Shown here: positions 29,153 through 37,790 of the stretch, in pieces
How the letters are laid out: the number at the start of each line of letters is the position of its first letter
Numbering within the stretch: position 1 is the stretch's first letter
Source: Candidatus Acetothermia bacterium JdFR-48
Lineage (GTDB): Bacteria; Bipolaricaulota; Bipolaricaulia; Bipolaricaulales; Bipolaricaulaceae
Length of the DNA: 50,986 nt
Direction: 5' to 3'
Assembly (NCBI GenBank): GCA_002011425.1
Contig: MTNJ01000032.1
Span: forward strand, 1 to 50,986
The notes under the pieces: model-generated
What the model saw: the letters and a program-made list of their open reading frames with translations, nothing else
Database searches by the model: none
What the model was told of the DNA's origin: nothing
Position numbers and translations under genes: made by a program

Positions 29153-30135
29153 TGTCCGGAAGGAATCTGGCGATTATCTCGATTTCGATCTTGGTGATCC
29201 CTTTATCGGCCCTTGCGCAGCCCCCTTCACCCCGCCCCCCGATCGTGATCGCCTCCGACTCCGAGTTCACCCTTGAGAACGGCGTCGTCAGGGGGAGTGG
29301 GACGCCGAACGATCCCTACATCATCGCCGGCTGGGAGATCGACGCGGGGAGTGGCACGGGCATCGTCATACGGGGCGTCGGGGCGTATGTCATTGTGGAA
29401 GATTGTTGGATTCAGGGTGGCCCGAAGGGAACAGGAGTTTCGGTGTCGTTGGCTCCGAATGTCATTGTACGGCGTTGTCGATTCGAGAATCTGGGCACAG
29501 GGGTGTTCATTTACCAGAGCCCCGGTGTCGTGATGGAGGGGAACGAGTTTATCGACTGTTGGACCGGGATCGACGGGAACCAATCAGGGGGTCTTCAAAT
29601 TAGGGGAAACGAATTCCACCGGGCGAAGAAACGGGGCGTTTTCCTGTGGCGTGCTCGGGCAAGCGTTGTGGAGGGAAACAAGTTCTGGGGCTGTGGAGCG
29701 GGGATCTACCTTGATAGCTGTAACCAGTTCACGGTAAAGGGAAATTTCTTGAAGGAATGTGGTTGGGGGATTTACCTCTGGGATTCCCATTCAGGCTCGG
29801 TGACGTTGAACGCATTGGTGGGATGTGCGCGGGGGATTGGCCTTTATCACACTTCCGCCTACAACTACCTTTACCACAACTCTTTTGTCGATTGTGCCCT
29901 TCCCGCCTTCGATGACAGCTCCGGTGAGAACAGGTGGTTCGCTCCCTACCCCCAGGGCGGAAACTTTTGGGGAATTGAGCTACAAGACAATATGGCAGGA
30001 CCCGATCAGCGTGAAAAGGGATCGGATGGAATAGGTGATGAACCGGTGAAAATCCCCGAAACGGGGGTGGACCGCTACCCCTTGGTCTCTCCTCCACCGG
30101 GAATGCCGCAATTTGACGAAGGAGGCGAAGGATGA
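29152..30135 (+). CDS. Secreted right-handed beta-helix protein (NosD-like)
   Basis: 327 aa starting at ATG 29152 coupled to the upstream stop. The signal peptide is LAIISISILVIPLSALAQ. The mature region opens TLENGVVRGSGTPNDPYIIAGWEI and continues with parallel beta-helix coils of about 22 residues, such as VVMEGNEFIDCWTGI and FTVKGNFLKECGWGIYLW. NosD/carbohydrate-binding (CASH) domains have this form. The C-terminus (GNFWG, DGIGDEPVKI, VDRYPL) is also NosD-like. No nos genes are nearby; pairing with a secreted diesterase suggests binding of a surface polymer. Confidence 0.8.
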   Translation: MSGRNLAIISISILVIPLSALAQPPSPRPPIVIASDSEFTLENGVVRGSGTPNDPYIIAGWEIDAGSGTGIVIRGVGAYVIVEDCWIQGGPKGTGVSVSLAPNVIVRRCRFENLGTGVFIYQSPGVVMEGNEFIDCWTGIDGNQSGGLQIRGNEFHRAKKRGVFLWRARASVVEGNKFWGCGAGIYLDSCNQFTVKGNFLKECGWGIYLWDSHSGSVTLNALVGCARGIGLYHTSAYNYLYHNSFVDCALPAFDDSSGENRWFAPYPQGGNFWGIELQDNMAGPDQREKGSDGIGDEPVKIPETGVDRYPLVSPPPGMPQFDEGGEG

Positions 30136-31103
30136 AAAAACTTTCCTTCCTTTTCCTTATCTTCTTGTTAGTCTCGGGATTGGGGGTCATAGGCCGGGAG
30201 AAGATCGTCATTGGCCATCGGGGCGCGGCGGGATATCTCCCGGAGCATACTCTCGAGTCCTACGCTTTCGCCTACGCCCTGGGGGCTGATTACATCGAGC
30301 CGGACCTCGTGATGACCAAAGACGGGGTCCTCATCTGCCTCCACGATATCTACCTCGAATATACTACGGACGTGGAGGAAATGTTTCCCGACCGCCGTCG
30401 TTCTGACGGCCATTGGTATGCCATTGACTTCACTTTGGAAGAGATAAAACGGCTCTCGGTGCACGAGCGGTGCCGCCGCGACGGGCGACCCTACTTCCCG
30501 GACCGGTTTCCGGTAGGGAAATCTCGCTTCGAGGTTCCCACTTTCGCCGAGGTGATCGAGCTCATCCAAGGCCTGAATAAGACCACCGGCAGGGACGTAG
30601 GCATCTACCCCGAGCTGAAGAAGCCGGGCTGGCATATGCAACAGGGCCATGACATTGTCGCGGCCTTGATAAAAATACTGGACCGCTATGGCTATCGCGG
30701 CCCGGATGCCAAGGTCTTCATCCAGTGCTTCGAGGCCGATACCTTAACACGACTACGGTATGAGTTCGGTACAGCACTTCCCCTGGTTCAACTCGTGAGT
30801 GCGAGCCCGGGCTATTGGCGCATGTGGAAGAGGGAGGGCCTCGCGGAGATCGCTCAATATGCTGACGGCATTGGCCCCAACAAATCCATCATCGAGAAAA
30901 ACCCCGATTACGTCGATTGGGCCCACGAGCTCGGCCTCCTCGTCCATCCCTATACCTTCCGCGCCGATTCCCTTCCGCGGAAGTACGGATCGCTGGAAGA
31001 GGAAATAGAGACCTTTTTCTTCGATTACGGGGTGGATGGCGTTTTCACCGATCACCCCGATGTGGCCGTCAAATGCCTGTTGGAGGCGCGATACGTGCCG
31101 TGA
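30132..31103 (+). CDS. Secreted glycerophosphodiester phosphodiesterase (GlpQ-like)
   Basis: 323 aa with signal peptide MKKLSFLFLIFLLVSGLGVI. The catalytic set is IGHRGAAGYLPEHTLESY (HR and Glu), YIEPDLVMTKDGVLICLHDIYLEYTTDV (Glu, Asp, second His) and YPELKKP. This matches periplasmic GlpQ, which releases glycerol-3-phosphate from deacylated phospholipids. The ATG overlaps the beta-helix stop by 4 nt. It is the last gene of the DeoR operon and feeds the UgpB-like importer in my reading. Confidence 0.92.
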   Translation: MKKLSFLFLIFLLVSGLGVIGREKIVIGHRGAAGYLPEHTLESYAFAYALGADYIEPDLVMTKDGVLICLHDIYLEYTTDVEEMFPDRRRSDGHWYAIDFTLEEIKRLSVHERCRRDGRPYFPDRFPVGKSRFEVPTFAEVIELIQGLNKTTGRDVGIYPELKKPGWHMQQGHDIVAALIKILDRYGYRGPDAKVFIQCFEADTLTRLRYEFGTALPLVQLVSASPGYWRMWKREGLAEIAQYADGIGPNKSIIEKNPDYVDWAHELGLLVHPYTFRADSLPRKYGSLEEEIETFFFDYGVDGVFTDHPDVAVKCLLEARYVP

Positions 31104-31123
31104 GAGGTGGGGCTTGGACCGGT

Positions 31124-31185
31124 TGGCACCGAAAGGATCCCCCATCTACAATGGTATCGAAAGCAATGGAAACGAAACGCAAAGG
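31124..31185 (+). promoter_or_regulatory. Promoter and shared operator-like element of the second ABC operon
   Basis: TTGGCA (31124-31129), a 17-nt spacer and TACAAT (31147-31152). The following 33 nt match the element after the -10 of the DeoR gene at 25 of 33 positions, including TATCG, GAAAC and AAACGCAAA in the same register. The same repressor probably controls both operons. Confidence 0.72.
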
Positions 31186-31311
31186 CGGTCCTCCGCCCGT
31201 GTCCTCTCGCGCCGTGGTTTCCCATTTCGCATGTGGGAAGGGAGGTGGAAGCTGGGCCAGAGGGAGTCCGCCGTGGGTGATTCAAAATAACTTGCTCCGG
31301 AGGTGATGGTA
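31173..31311 (+). other. Structured 5' leader of the second ABC operon
   Basis: About 150 nt separate the inferred start of transcription from the GTG. They contain a GGCGG-tcct-CCGCC hairpin near 31173-31186 and a TTCCCA/TGGGAA hairpin near 31220-31240. I see no ORF and no known riboswitch pattern. Confidence 0.35.
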
Positions 31312-32586
31312 GTGTTCAGGTCAAAGGTCATTTTGGTGCTCGCCGCTTTGCTGGCGGTCTTCGGGGTGTTGGAGGCCAAACAGAAGCTCGGCTGGGTGGG
31401 CCCCATCTACACCGAGCTCGCCGAAAGCCTGATGGAGGGGTTCAAAGCCTACTACTTGCGGACCTTCGGTGAGGAGATCGAGATCACCTTCGTCAAGCCC
31501 GGTGGATGGCCCGTGTGCGTCGATAAGGTGCGCCTGTGGGGCGGCAAGCCCGACGCTGATGTGTTCCTGGGTGCCGGTGCCCCGGCCCATGAGCTCCTCC
31601 AGGACCTCGGCCTCATCGTCCCCTACAAGCCCAAGGGTTGGGATGCGATCCCCGCGGAATGGAAGGGGATGTTGGTCAAGGATCCGGAGTACTACTGGAC
31701 GTGTTTCGCCCCGTGGCTTGTGACCAACATCTACAACGAGAAGGTGATGAAGAAGCTGCGCCTGCCCGTGCCTTCCACGTGGATGGACCTCATCGACCCC
31801 GTTTACCGGGGGAACATCGTGCACACCCTCCCTTACGCTTCCGGCACCATGCACGAGACGGTGGAGATCATCCTCCAGACCATGGGGGAGGAGGAGGGGT
31901 GGGCTTACCTGCGGTACCTGGCGGCGAACCTGGCCCGATTCTCCACCGGGAGCACAGATACCCTCCAGATCGTGGCCCGGGGTGAGGTGCCCATCGGGAT
32001 CGCCCAGCCCCAGATGAACGCCATGGCCGCCCGCAAGGACGGGTATCCCGTCAAGGCCCTGGTGCCCGACAAGACCATCATGGTCCCCGAGGCCGCGGCG
32101 CTCCTGGCCGGTGCCCCCAATGAGAAGAACGCCAAGATCTTCCTGGACTGGCTCTACAGCCTCGAGGGGCAGCTTTACGTCCTTAAGGGCGCCTACTTCC
32201 CCGCACGCACCGATATCAGCCTGAGCGCCTGGGCCGACGAGGGGGTCGAGATGGCCAAGCACGCCCTGGGGGCCCTGGGGGCCGACAACTTCTGGCAGCT
32301 GGAGGTGGAGCTCATCGAATACGACCTCGAGCTTGCCAAACAACGTTGGGACGAGGTCAACCGCACATATGAGCTCGAGATCTACCGCAAGTGGGGCGAG
32401 CTCAAGAACACCCTTGCCCTGATCGAGGAGGTGGAGGGCGAGGTGGAGGCCGCCCGGGCGGCCGGTAAGGACGTTGCCGCCGCCGAGGCCAAGATAAAGG
32501 AGGCCCGGACCCTCTTCGGCCGGGGCGAGTATGCCGCTGCACGGCTCCTGGCATTGGAGGCCCGGAACCTCTTGGTCAAGGGCTGA
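31312..32586 (+). CDS. ABC transporter substrate-binding protein, iron(III)/phosphonate-type fold
   Basis: About 424 aa. I choose GTG 31312, 8 nt after CCGGAGG, over GTG 31303 and ATG 31306. A signal peptide (ILVLAALLAVFGVLEA) precedes a type II binding fold like FbpA/AfuA/PhnS: KLGWVGPIYTELAES, then DADVFLGAGAPAHELLQDLGL. The C-terminal 90 residues are an extra helical segment rich in Glu/Ala (LALIEEVEGEVEAARAAG), unusual for the family and perhaps a coiled-coil tether. The ligand is not evident; the operon suggests a phosphorylated organic acid or polyol rather than iron. Confidence 0.82.
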   Translation: MFRSKVILVLAALLAVFGVLEAKQKLGWVGPIYTELAESLMEGFKAYYLRTFGEEIEITFVKPGGWPVCVDKVRLWGGKPDADVFLGAGAPAHELLQDLGLIVPYKPKGWDAIPAEWKGMLVKDPEYYWTCFAPWLVTNIYNEKVMKKLRLPVPSTWMDLIDPVYRGNIVHTLPYASGTMHETVEIILQTMGEEEGWAYLRYLAANLARFSTGSTDTLQIVARGEVPIGIAQPQMNAMAARKDGYPVKALVPDKTIMVPEAAALLAGAPNEKNAKIFLDWLYSLEGQLYVLKGAYFPARTDISLSAWADEGVEMAKHALGALGADNFWQLEVELIEYDLELAKQRWDEVNRTYELEIYRKWGELKNTLALIEEVEGEVEAARAAGKDVAAAEAKIKEARTLFGRGEYAAARLLALEARNLLVKG

Positions 32587-32601
32587 CCTAGAAGATCGCG
32601 G

Positions 32602-34356
32602 ATGGTCAACCGAGTAACCGCCGCGGGAACTGAAGGGGCAGGCGGGGTCAGGTTCCGCCTGCCCCTCTATGATCTGTCCCGGGGGGAGATCCTCCTCTCC
32701 CTGATCCTCTGGGCAGTGGTGGGTCTGTTCATCCTATACCCCCTCTTCTTCTTGATCCTCGAGAGTTTCAAGATCGCGGGGACGGACCGATTCGGTATTC
32801 AAAACTACCTCGACTTCTTCCGGGATTCCTATTACCTCAAGGCGTTCGGGAATACCATGCTCCTCGGGATCCTAGTGTTGGCCACCACTACCCTGGTCGG
32901 CCTCCCCGCCGCCTACATCCTGGCCCGCTACCGGATCCGGGGAAAGACGGTGTTCACCGCCCTGACCCTTCTCCCCATCGTCCTCCCCGCCTACGCAGGG
33001 GCGTTCGCGTTCATCGTCTTCTTCGGGAAATGGGGGACCATGAACCTTCTGCTCATGGAATGGGGGATCATCGATGAACCCATAAACTTCATCTACGGCC
33101 TCCAGGGGCTCGTCTTCATCCAGTCCCTGCACCTCCTCCCCTTCATCGTCCTCAGCCTCCTCGCGGGGTTCACCAACATCGACCCCTCGCTGGAGGAGGC
33201 GGCGGAGGTGGAGGGGGCGGGTGGCATCCGCCGGTTCTTCACCATCACCCTCCCCTTGGCCACCCCCAGCTACTTCGCCGGGGCGGTGCTCGTGTTCCTC
33301 TGGCCGTTCACGGACTGGTTGACCCCCATAATCCTGGGGCAGGTGGATTACCTCCCCTCCATCGCCTACATCAACATCGCCTACCACTTCACCGACGTCT
33401 ACCGCAAATACATGGGGATCGTCTCGGTGGTGGTGGCGGCGGTGATCTGCGTGGGGATGTTCCTCACCCTGCGCCGTTGGATCGAGCGGAAGAAATACAC
33501 CGCCCTCTCCAAGGGCACGGCCTTGGAAGGGAGGACCATCACCCCCGGCCCCCTGGCCCGGCTGATCGCCTATCTGTACATGGGGTTCATCTCGGCCCTC
33601 GTCCTCATAATCCCGGTGGTGCTGGGCCTTTCGGCGTTCTCGCGGCGGTGGGTGTTCGAGCCGTTTCCCACCTACTGGACCCTGGAGAACTTCGAGGTGA
33701 TCTTCTTCGAGACGCCTCAGCTCCTGATGAACTCCTTCCGCTTCAGCGGAATCGCCCTGATCTTTGGGGTCACCTTCGGGCTTGCGGTGGCATACCTCCT
33801 TACCCGAACGCGGGCCCCCGGGAAAAACGCCCTGGACTTCATTTCCACTATCCTCCTCGTCTTCCCGGGAATCGCCATCGGCGTCAGCTTCCTTTTGGCC
33901 TTTTGGAAGACGATCCCCATCGCCACCCACTGGATCATCATGCCCCTGGCGCTCTTCGTGCGCCGCACGCCTTACTTTTTGCGGATGGCCCACGCCTCGT
34001 ACCTGCAGCTCGATCCGTCGCTGGAAGAGGCCTCCGAGATCTCGGGAGCGGGGAAGCTCAGGACCTTTTTCTCCATATCGCTACCGCTCCTTCTCAAGGG
34101 AATTTTCGTGGGCGTGATCATGTTCTTCATCATGGCCTTCCAAGAGATCTCCACCGCGGTCTTCCTTTACCGTGGGGGATGGGAAACCTTGCCCATCGGA
34201 ATATACCTCAACTGGCATCGGGGCATGGAGTTCGGGATCGCGGCCGCCATGGCCTTCTTCATGGTGGTATTGGTGTTCGTGTTGCTTTTGATCGCGGCCC
34301 GGATCGGCGGCGGGATCCTGAACGTGGCTTGGGGCGCCGGCGGCAGGAGGGAGTAG
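32602..34356 (+). CDS. Two-domain ABC transporter permease (FbpB-like)
   Basis: 584 aa with two six-helix permease halves. The EAA loops are LEEAAEVEGAGGIRRFFTIT and LEEASEISGAGKLRTFFSIS. It starts 15 nt after the binding protein gene and abuts the ATPase gene directly (stop 34354-34356, ATG 34357). It forms an importer with its two neighbours. Confidence 0.9.
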   Translation: MVNRVTAAGTEGAGGVRFRLPLYDLSRGEILLSLILWAVVGLFILYPLFFLILESFKIAGTDRFGIQNYLDFFRDSYYLKAFGNTMLLGILVLATTTLVGLPAAYILARYRIRGKTVFTALTLLPIVLPAYAGAFAFIVFFGKWGTMNLLLMEWGIIDEPINFIYGLQGLVFIQSLHLLPFIVLSLLAGFTNIDPSLEEAAEVEGAGGIRRFFTITLPLATPSYFAGAVLVFLWPFTDWLTPIILGQVDYLPSIAYINIAYHFTDVYRKYMGIVSVVVAAVICVGMFLTLRRWIERKKYTALSKGTALEGRTITPGPLARLIAYLYMGFISALVLIIPVVLGLSAFSRRWVFEPFPTYWTLENFEVIFFETPQLLMNSFRFSGIALIFGVTFGLAVAYLLTRTRAPGKNALDFISTILLVFPGIAIGVSFLLAFWKTIPIATHWIIMPLALFVRRTPYFLRMAHASYLQLDPSLEEASEISGAGKLRTFFSISLPLLLKGIFVGVIMFFIMAFQEISTAVFLYRGGWETLPIGIYLNWHRGMEFGIAAAMAFFMVVLVFVLLLIAARIGGGILNVAWGAGGRRE

Positions 34357-35436
34357 ATGAGCTTCATCCAGATCCAGAACCTCCTCAAACGGTTCGGCAA
34401 AGTGGTGGCGGTGGACCATATCTGGCTAGAGATCGAGAAGGGGGAGATCATCACCCTGCTCGGCCCAAGCGGCTGCGGCAAGACCACGACCTTGCGCTGT
34501 ATCGCGGGCCTCGAGCGCCCGGATGAGGGCGACGTGGTGATCGATGGGAGGCCTATGTTCTCCAAGGGGTTCGTGCCACCCGCCAAACGTGGCATCGGCA
34601 TGGTCTTCCAGAACTACGCAGTGTGGCCCCACATGAGGGTCTTCGACAACGTGGCCTACGGGCTGAAACTCGCCAGGCTCCCTAAGAAAGAGATCCGAAA
34701 ACGGGTGCAGAAAACCCTGGAACTTGTGGGCCTAAAAGGCCTGGAGAACCGTTACCCCACCCAGCTTTCCGGTGGCCAACAACAGCGGGTGGCCCTGGCA
34801 CGGGCCCTCACCCGGAACCCGAAGGTCCTCCTCCTGGACGAGCCCCTCTCCAACCTCGATGCGAAGCTCAGAGAGAAGATGCGCTTTGAAATAAAAAGCC
34901 TGGTGAAGCGCATGGGGATCACCGCCGTCTACGTAACCCATGACCAGGCCGAGGCCATGGTGATCTCAGACCGGGTGGCGGTCATGAACCAGGGAAAGAT
35001 CGTCCAGGTGGGATCAGCAGAGGAGATCTACCACAGGCCGGCCACCAAGTTCGTGGCCGACTTCATCGGGGTCACCAACTTCATCTCCGGGAGGGTGGCG
35101 GAGGTGGACGCGGATCGGGCCGAGGCGGTCCTCGAGGCCGATTTCGGGCGCGTGCGGTGTAAGGTGCTGGTGCCGGAGTCGGCCATCCAGGGGCGGCAGG
35201 CCACCGCCTTCGTGCGCCCCGAAGATGTGGAGGTACGGGAAAGGAGTGCGGGTGGGGAAAACCTCTTCCGCGGCACCGTGCTCCACCGGGTATACCTCGG
35301 GAATATCCTTTACCTCTTCGTGAAATTGGGGGATACCTCACTCAGGGTGCAGGCCCGTGCCACGATGCCATACCGCGAGGATGACGAGATCCACGTCTAC
35401 CTGGATCCGTACAGGACCATAATCATCCAGGATTGA
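34357..35436 (+). CDS. ABC transporter ATPase (FbpC/PotA/UgpC-type)
   Basis: 359 aa. Walker A is GPSGCGKTT (36-44), the Q-loop is [11 protein letters not shown], the signature LSGGQQQR starts near 137, Walker B is [12 protein letters not shown] and the H-loop is YVTHDQ. A C-terminal TOBE-like regulatory domain spans about 240-355. It is the only transport ATPase gene in the window, so it could also energise the UgpA/E-like permeases, which lack one. Its stop overlaps the next TTG start. Confidence 0.93.
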   Translation: MSFIQIQNLLKRFGKVVAVDHIWLEIEKGEIITLLGPSGCGKTTTLRCIAGLERPDEGDVVIDGRPMFSKGFVPPAKRGIGMVFQNYAVWPHMRVFDNVAYGLKLARLPKKEIRKRVQKTLELVGLKGLENRYPTQLSGGQQQRVALARALTRNPKVLLLDEPLSNLDAKLREKMRFEIKSLVKRMGITAVYVTHDQAEAMVISDRVAVMNQGKIVQVGSAEEIYHRPATKFVADFIGVTNFISGRVAEVDADRAEAVLEADFGRVRCKVLVPESAIQGRQATAFVRPEDVEVRERSAGGENLFRGTVLHRVYLGNILYLFVKLGDTSLRVQARATMPYREDDEIHVYLDPYRTIIIQD

Positions 35437-36275
35437 AGGGAGGTCCCACGGTAACGGGTTACATTCTCGACCTCGATGGAACGGTATATCGGGGAGATCG
35501 TGCGATTCCGGGGGCGGCGGAGGCGATCGCGGAGCTCCGGAACCGGGGGCGGCGAATCGTCTTCCTCTCCAACAAGCCCCTCTGTTCCCGTAAGGATTAC
35601 GCCGAAAAACTTACCCGCCTGGGGATCCCCACCTCCGAGGACGGGGTGGTGAATTCCTCCTTCGTCCTCGCCCGCTACCTCGCCCGGGAGGCACCGGGGG
35701 CGCGGGTGTTCGCCATCGGGGAGCTCCCCCTCCTCGTCGAGCTTTGCCGCGCCGGGCTCGAGCTCTGTGAGGACCCAGGAAAGATCGAGTACGTGATCGC
35801 CGCCTTCGACCGGACCTTCGACTACCGAAAGCTCAACACCGCATTCCAGGCCTTGAAGCGGGGAGCGAGATTCGTTGCCACCAACCCCGATCGCAGTTGC
35901 CCCGTGGAAGAGGGGGAAATCCCGGACGCCGCTGGGGTGATCGCTGCCCTGGAGGCGACGACCGGGCGTAAAGTGGAGCTCGTTTTGGGGAAACCTTCCC
36001 GACATATGGTGGGGGCAGCCCTGGAAGTACTCGGCCTTCCTCCCGCAGAGTGTGCCATGGTGGGCGACCGCTTGGAGACTGACATCCGTATGGCGAAGGA
36101 GAACGGGCTCACCGCCATCCTTACCCTGACCGGCGTGAGCTCACGCGCGGACGTAGAGAAAGCAGACTGGAAGCCCGATTATGTGGTAGAGAGCATCGCC
36201 GAGCTCCCGGCCCTTGACGTGGAGCTCGCGGAAAGGGGGTTACGGTGGAGGAAAGGGTCGTCTACGTTCCCGTAG
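35433..36275 (+). CDS. HAD-superfamily phosphatase, NagD/AraL-like
   Basis: 280 aa. Motifs are LDLDGTVYRG (D13, D15), FLSNKP, LGKPSRHM and VGDRLETD. It is a paralogue of the phosphatase at 27056. The start is probably TTG 35433, coupled by a TTGA overlap to the ATPase stop, although AGGGAGG lies just downstream of it; no standard codon sits at the ideal distance, so the start is uncertain. AraL-type enzymes are promiscuous sugar-phosphate phosphatases. Confidence 0.87.
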   Translation: MKGGPTVTGYILDLDGTVYRGDRAIPGAAEAIAELRNRGRRIVFLSNKPLCSRKDYAEKLTRLGIPTSEDGVVNSSFVLARYLAREAPGARVFAIGELPLLVELCRAGLELCEDPGKIEYVIAAFDRTFDYRKLNTAFQALKRGARFVATNPDRSCPVEEGEIPDAAGVIAALEATTGRKVELVLGKPSRHMVGAALEVLGLPPAECAMVGDRLETDIRMAKENGLTAILTLTGVSSRADVEKADWKPDYVVESIAELPALDVELAERGLRWRKGSSTFP

Positions 36276-37351
36276 AGACATTGCGACAGTTTATGTACGA
36301 AGTCTTCGTCAAGTGTGGTGTGCCCGAGGAGGACGCGGAGATCTGTGCTGATGTCCTCATCGCCTCGGACATCCGGGGGATCCCCTCCCATGGGATCAAC
36401 CGCCTCAAGATGTACTATGACCGGATCAAGCAGGGGATCCTCTCACCGATCACGCGCTTCGAGATAGTGAGGGAAACTCCGACCACCGCAGTAGTGGACG
36501 GACACCACGGCATGGGGCACGTGATCGGCTTCAGATCAATGAAGCTCGCCATGGAGAAGGCCAAGAAGTACGGAGTGGGGACGGTGGCGGTGCGGAACTC
36601 CTCCCACTTCGGCATCGCCGGGTATTACGCCCTCATGGCCGCGGAGGCAGGGATGATCGGGATGGCGTTCACCAACGCCCGGCCATCGGTGGCCCCGACC
36701 TTCTCGGTGGAGCCCATGTTCGGCACGAATCCCATCGCCTTCGCCTGCCCAACCGATGAGGAGTTCCCGTTCTGCTTCGACGCCGCGACCTCCATCACCC
36801 AACGGGGGAAGATCGAGGTCCTGGCGCGGCTGGGGAAGCCCACCCCCGCGGGATGGGTCATCAGCCGTGCTGGAGAGCTGGCCACCGATACTCGTGCTAT
36901 CCTCACGGGGATCCCAAATGGCGAATACGCCCTCCTCCCCCTGGGAGGCGCCGGGGAGGAAATGGGCGGGCACAAGGGGTACGGGCTCGCGGTTATGATC
37001 GAGATCCTATGCGCGGCCCTGCAGTCCGGGGCGTTCCTCAAGGACCTCGCGGGTTTCGATGAGCAAGGAAATGCCCGCCCCCATCAGCTAGGCCACTTCT
37101 TCATGGCCATCGACATCGAACATTTCGTGCCTTTAGAAGATTTCAGGCGCACCGTGGGGGGGATTTTACGGGCTCTCCGGGCCGCCGAGAAAGCGCCGGG
37201 TGCTGAGCGTATTTACACCGCGGGCGAGAAAGCCCACCTCGCCATAAAGCGAGCCTACGAGAGGGGTATACCGATCAACGAAGATCTCCAGCGGGATATC
37301 AAGACACTGCAGGGGGAGCTCGGCCTCGTCAACCACGAATTTCCCTTCTGA
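36245..37351 (+). CDS. Malate/L-lactate dehydrogenase-family (Ldh2/YlbC) oxidoreductase
   Basis: 368 aa with GTG start, overlapping the HAD gene by 31 nt. Signatures are SDIRGIPSHGINRL, the catalytic region VRNSSHFGIAGYY, GTNPIAFACP and GGHKGYGLAVMIEIL. The family uses NAD(P) without a Rossmann fold and acts on 2-hydroxy acids such as malate, lactate, sulfolactate or ureidoglycolate. As the last gene of the operon it may oxidise the dephosphorylated product; the actual substrate is unknown. Confidence 0.88.
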   Translation: MEERVVYVPVETLRQFMYEVFVKCGVPEEDAEICADVLIASDIRGIPSHGINRLKMYYDRIKQGILSPITRFEIVRETPTTAVVDGHHGMGHVIGFRSMKLAMEKAKKYGVGTVAVRNSSHFGIAGYYALMAAEAGMIGMAFTNARPSVAPTFSVEPMFGTNPIAFACPTDEEFPFCFDAATSITQRGKIEVLARLGKPTPAGWVISRAGELATDTRAILTGIPNGEYALLPLGGAGEEMGGHKGYGLAVMIEILCAALQSGAFLKDLAGFDEQGNARPHQLGHFFMAIDIEHFVPLEDFRRTVGGILRALRAAEKAPGAERIYTAGEKAHLAIKRAYERGIPINEDLQRDIKTLQGELGLVNHEFPF

Positions 37352-37790
37352 ATGGGCCTGCGTGGGGTTCCGGGGGTAAAGGGATAAATCTGTCCTCGGC
37401 AAAGTTGTTCGGACATATGGCGGTGTCCCCCATTTCCACACCGAAGGCCCGGTTTTTTTGACGTAGTCAGCCTCTTGACGTTCGCATTACTGCTCCACCC
37501 CCTTCCCATAGGAGGCCGGAGGTGAGCAAAAGTCCCTTGGTAAGCCTCTCGTGGCCGCCCGGGCGGTGGGACCTTTTCTTCTCCCCGAGTACGATTCATT
37601 CTTCCTCCATGGCCTCATAACATCGTGTCGATTCCGTGTGCAGAAAAAGGGCCTTCGGTGGGCCGTGGGTCGGACTCTGGGGGCACCGAGGGCCTGATGG
37701 GATTTCTGGTAAAGACTTATTTCGCACAGCGTGATTGGCGCTCCATTACGGGGAAACGATTGTGTAACAATTCTGTGTCACAGTATGTGG
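37352..37790. other. Intergenic region after the Ldh2-type gene, possible terminator
   Basis: I find no convincing gene in these 439 bases. A CGGTGT/ACACCG hairpin (37421-37443) is followed nine bases later by seven T residues (37453-37459), a weak candidate terminator for the operon. The segment CCGAAGGCCCGG plus T7 resembles the ilv terminator tail at 48244-48263. The right end probably includes the IS256-type left end. Confidence 0.35.

Noticed and set aside
32872..33993. 373-aa minus-strand ORF opposite the fused permease
   Set aside because: Composition of His/Glu/Asp/Gly repeats is typical of antisense of membrane-protein codons; no motif.
37497..37620. Possible 32-codon ORF starting GTG near 37521
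   Set aside because: The start overlaps the only Shine-Dalgarno-like sequence, leaving no spacing, and the peptide has no recognisable feature.
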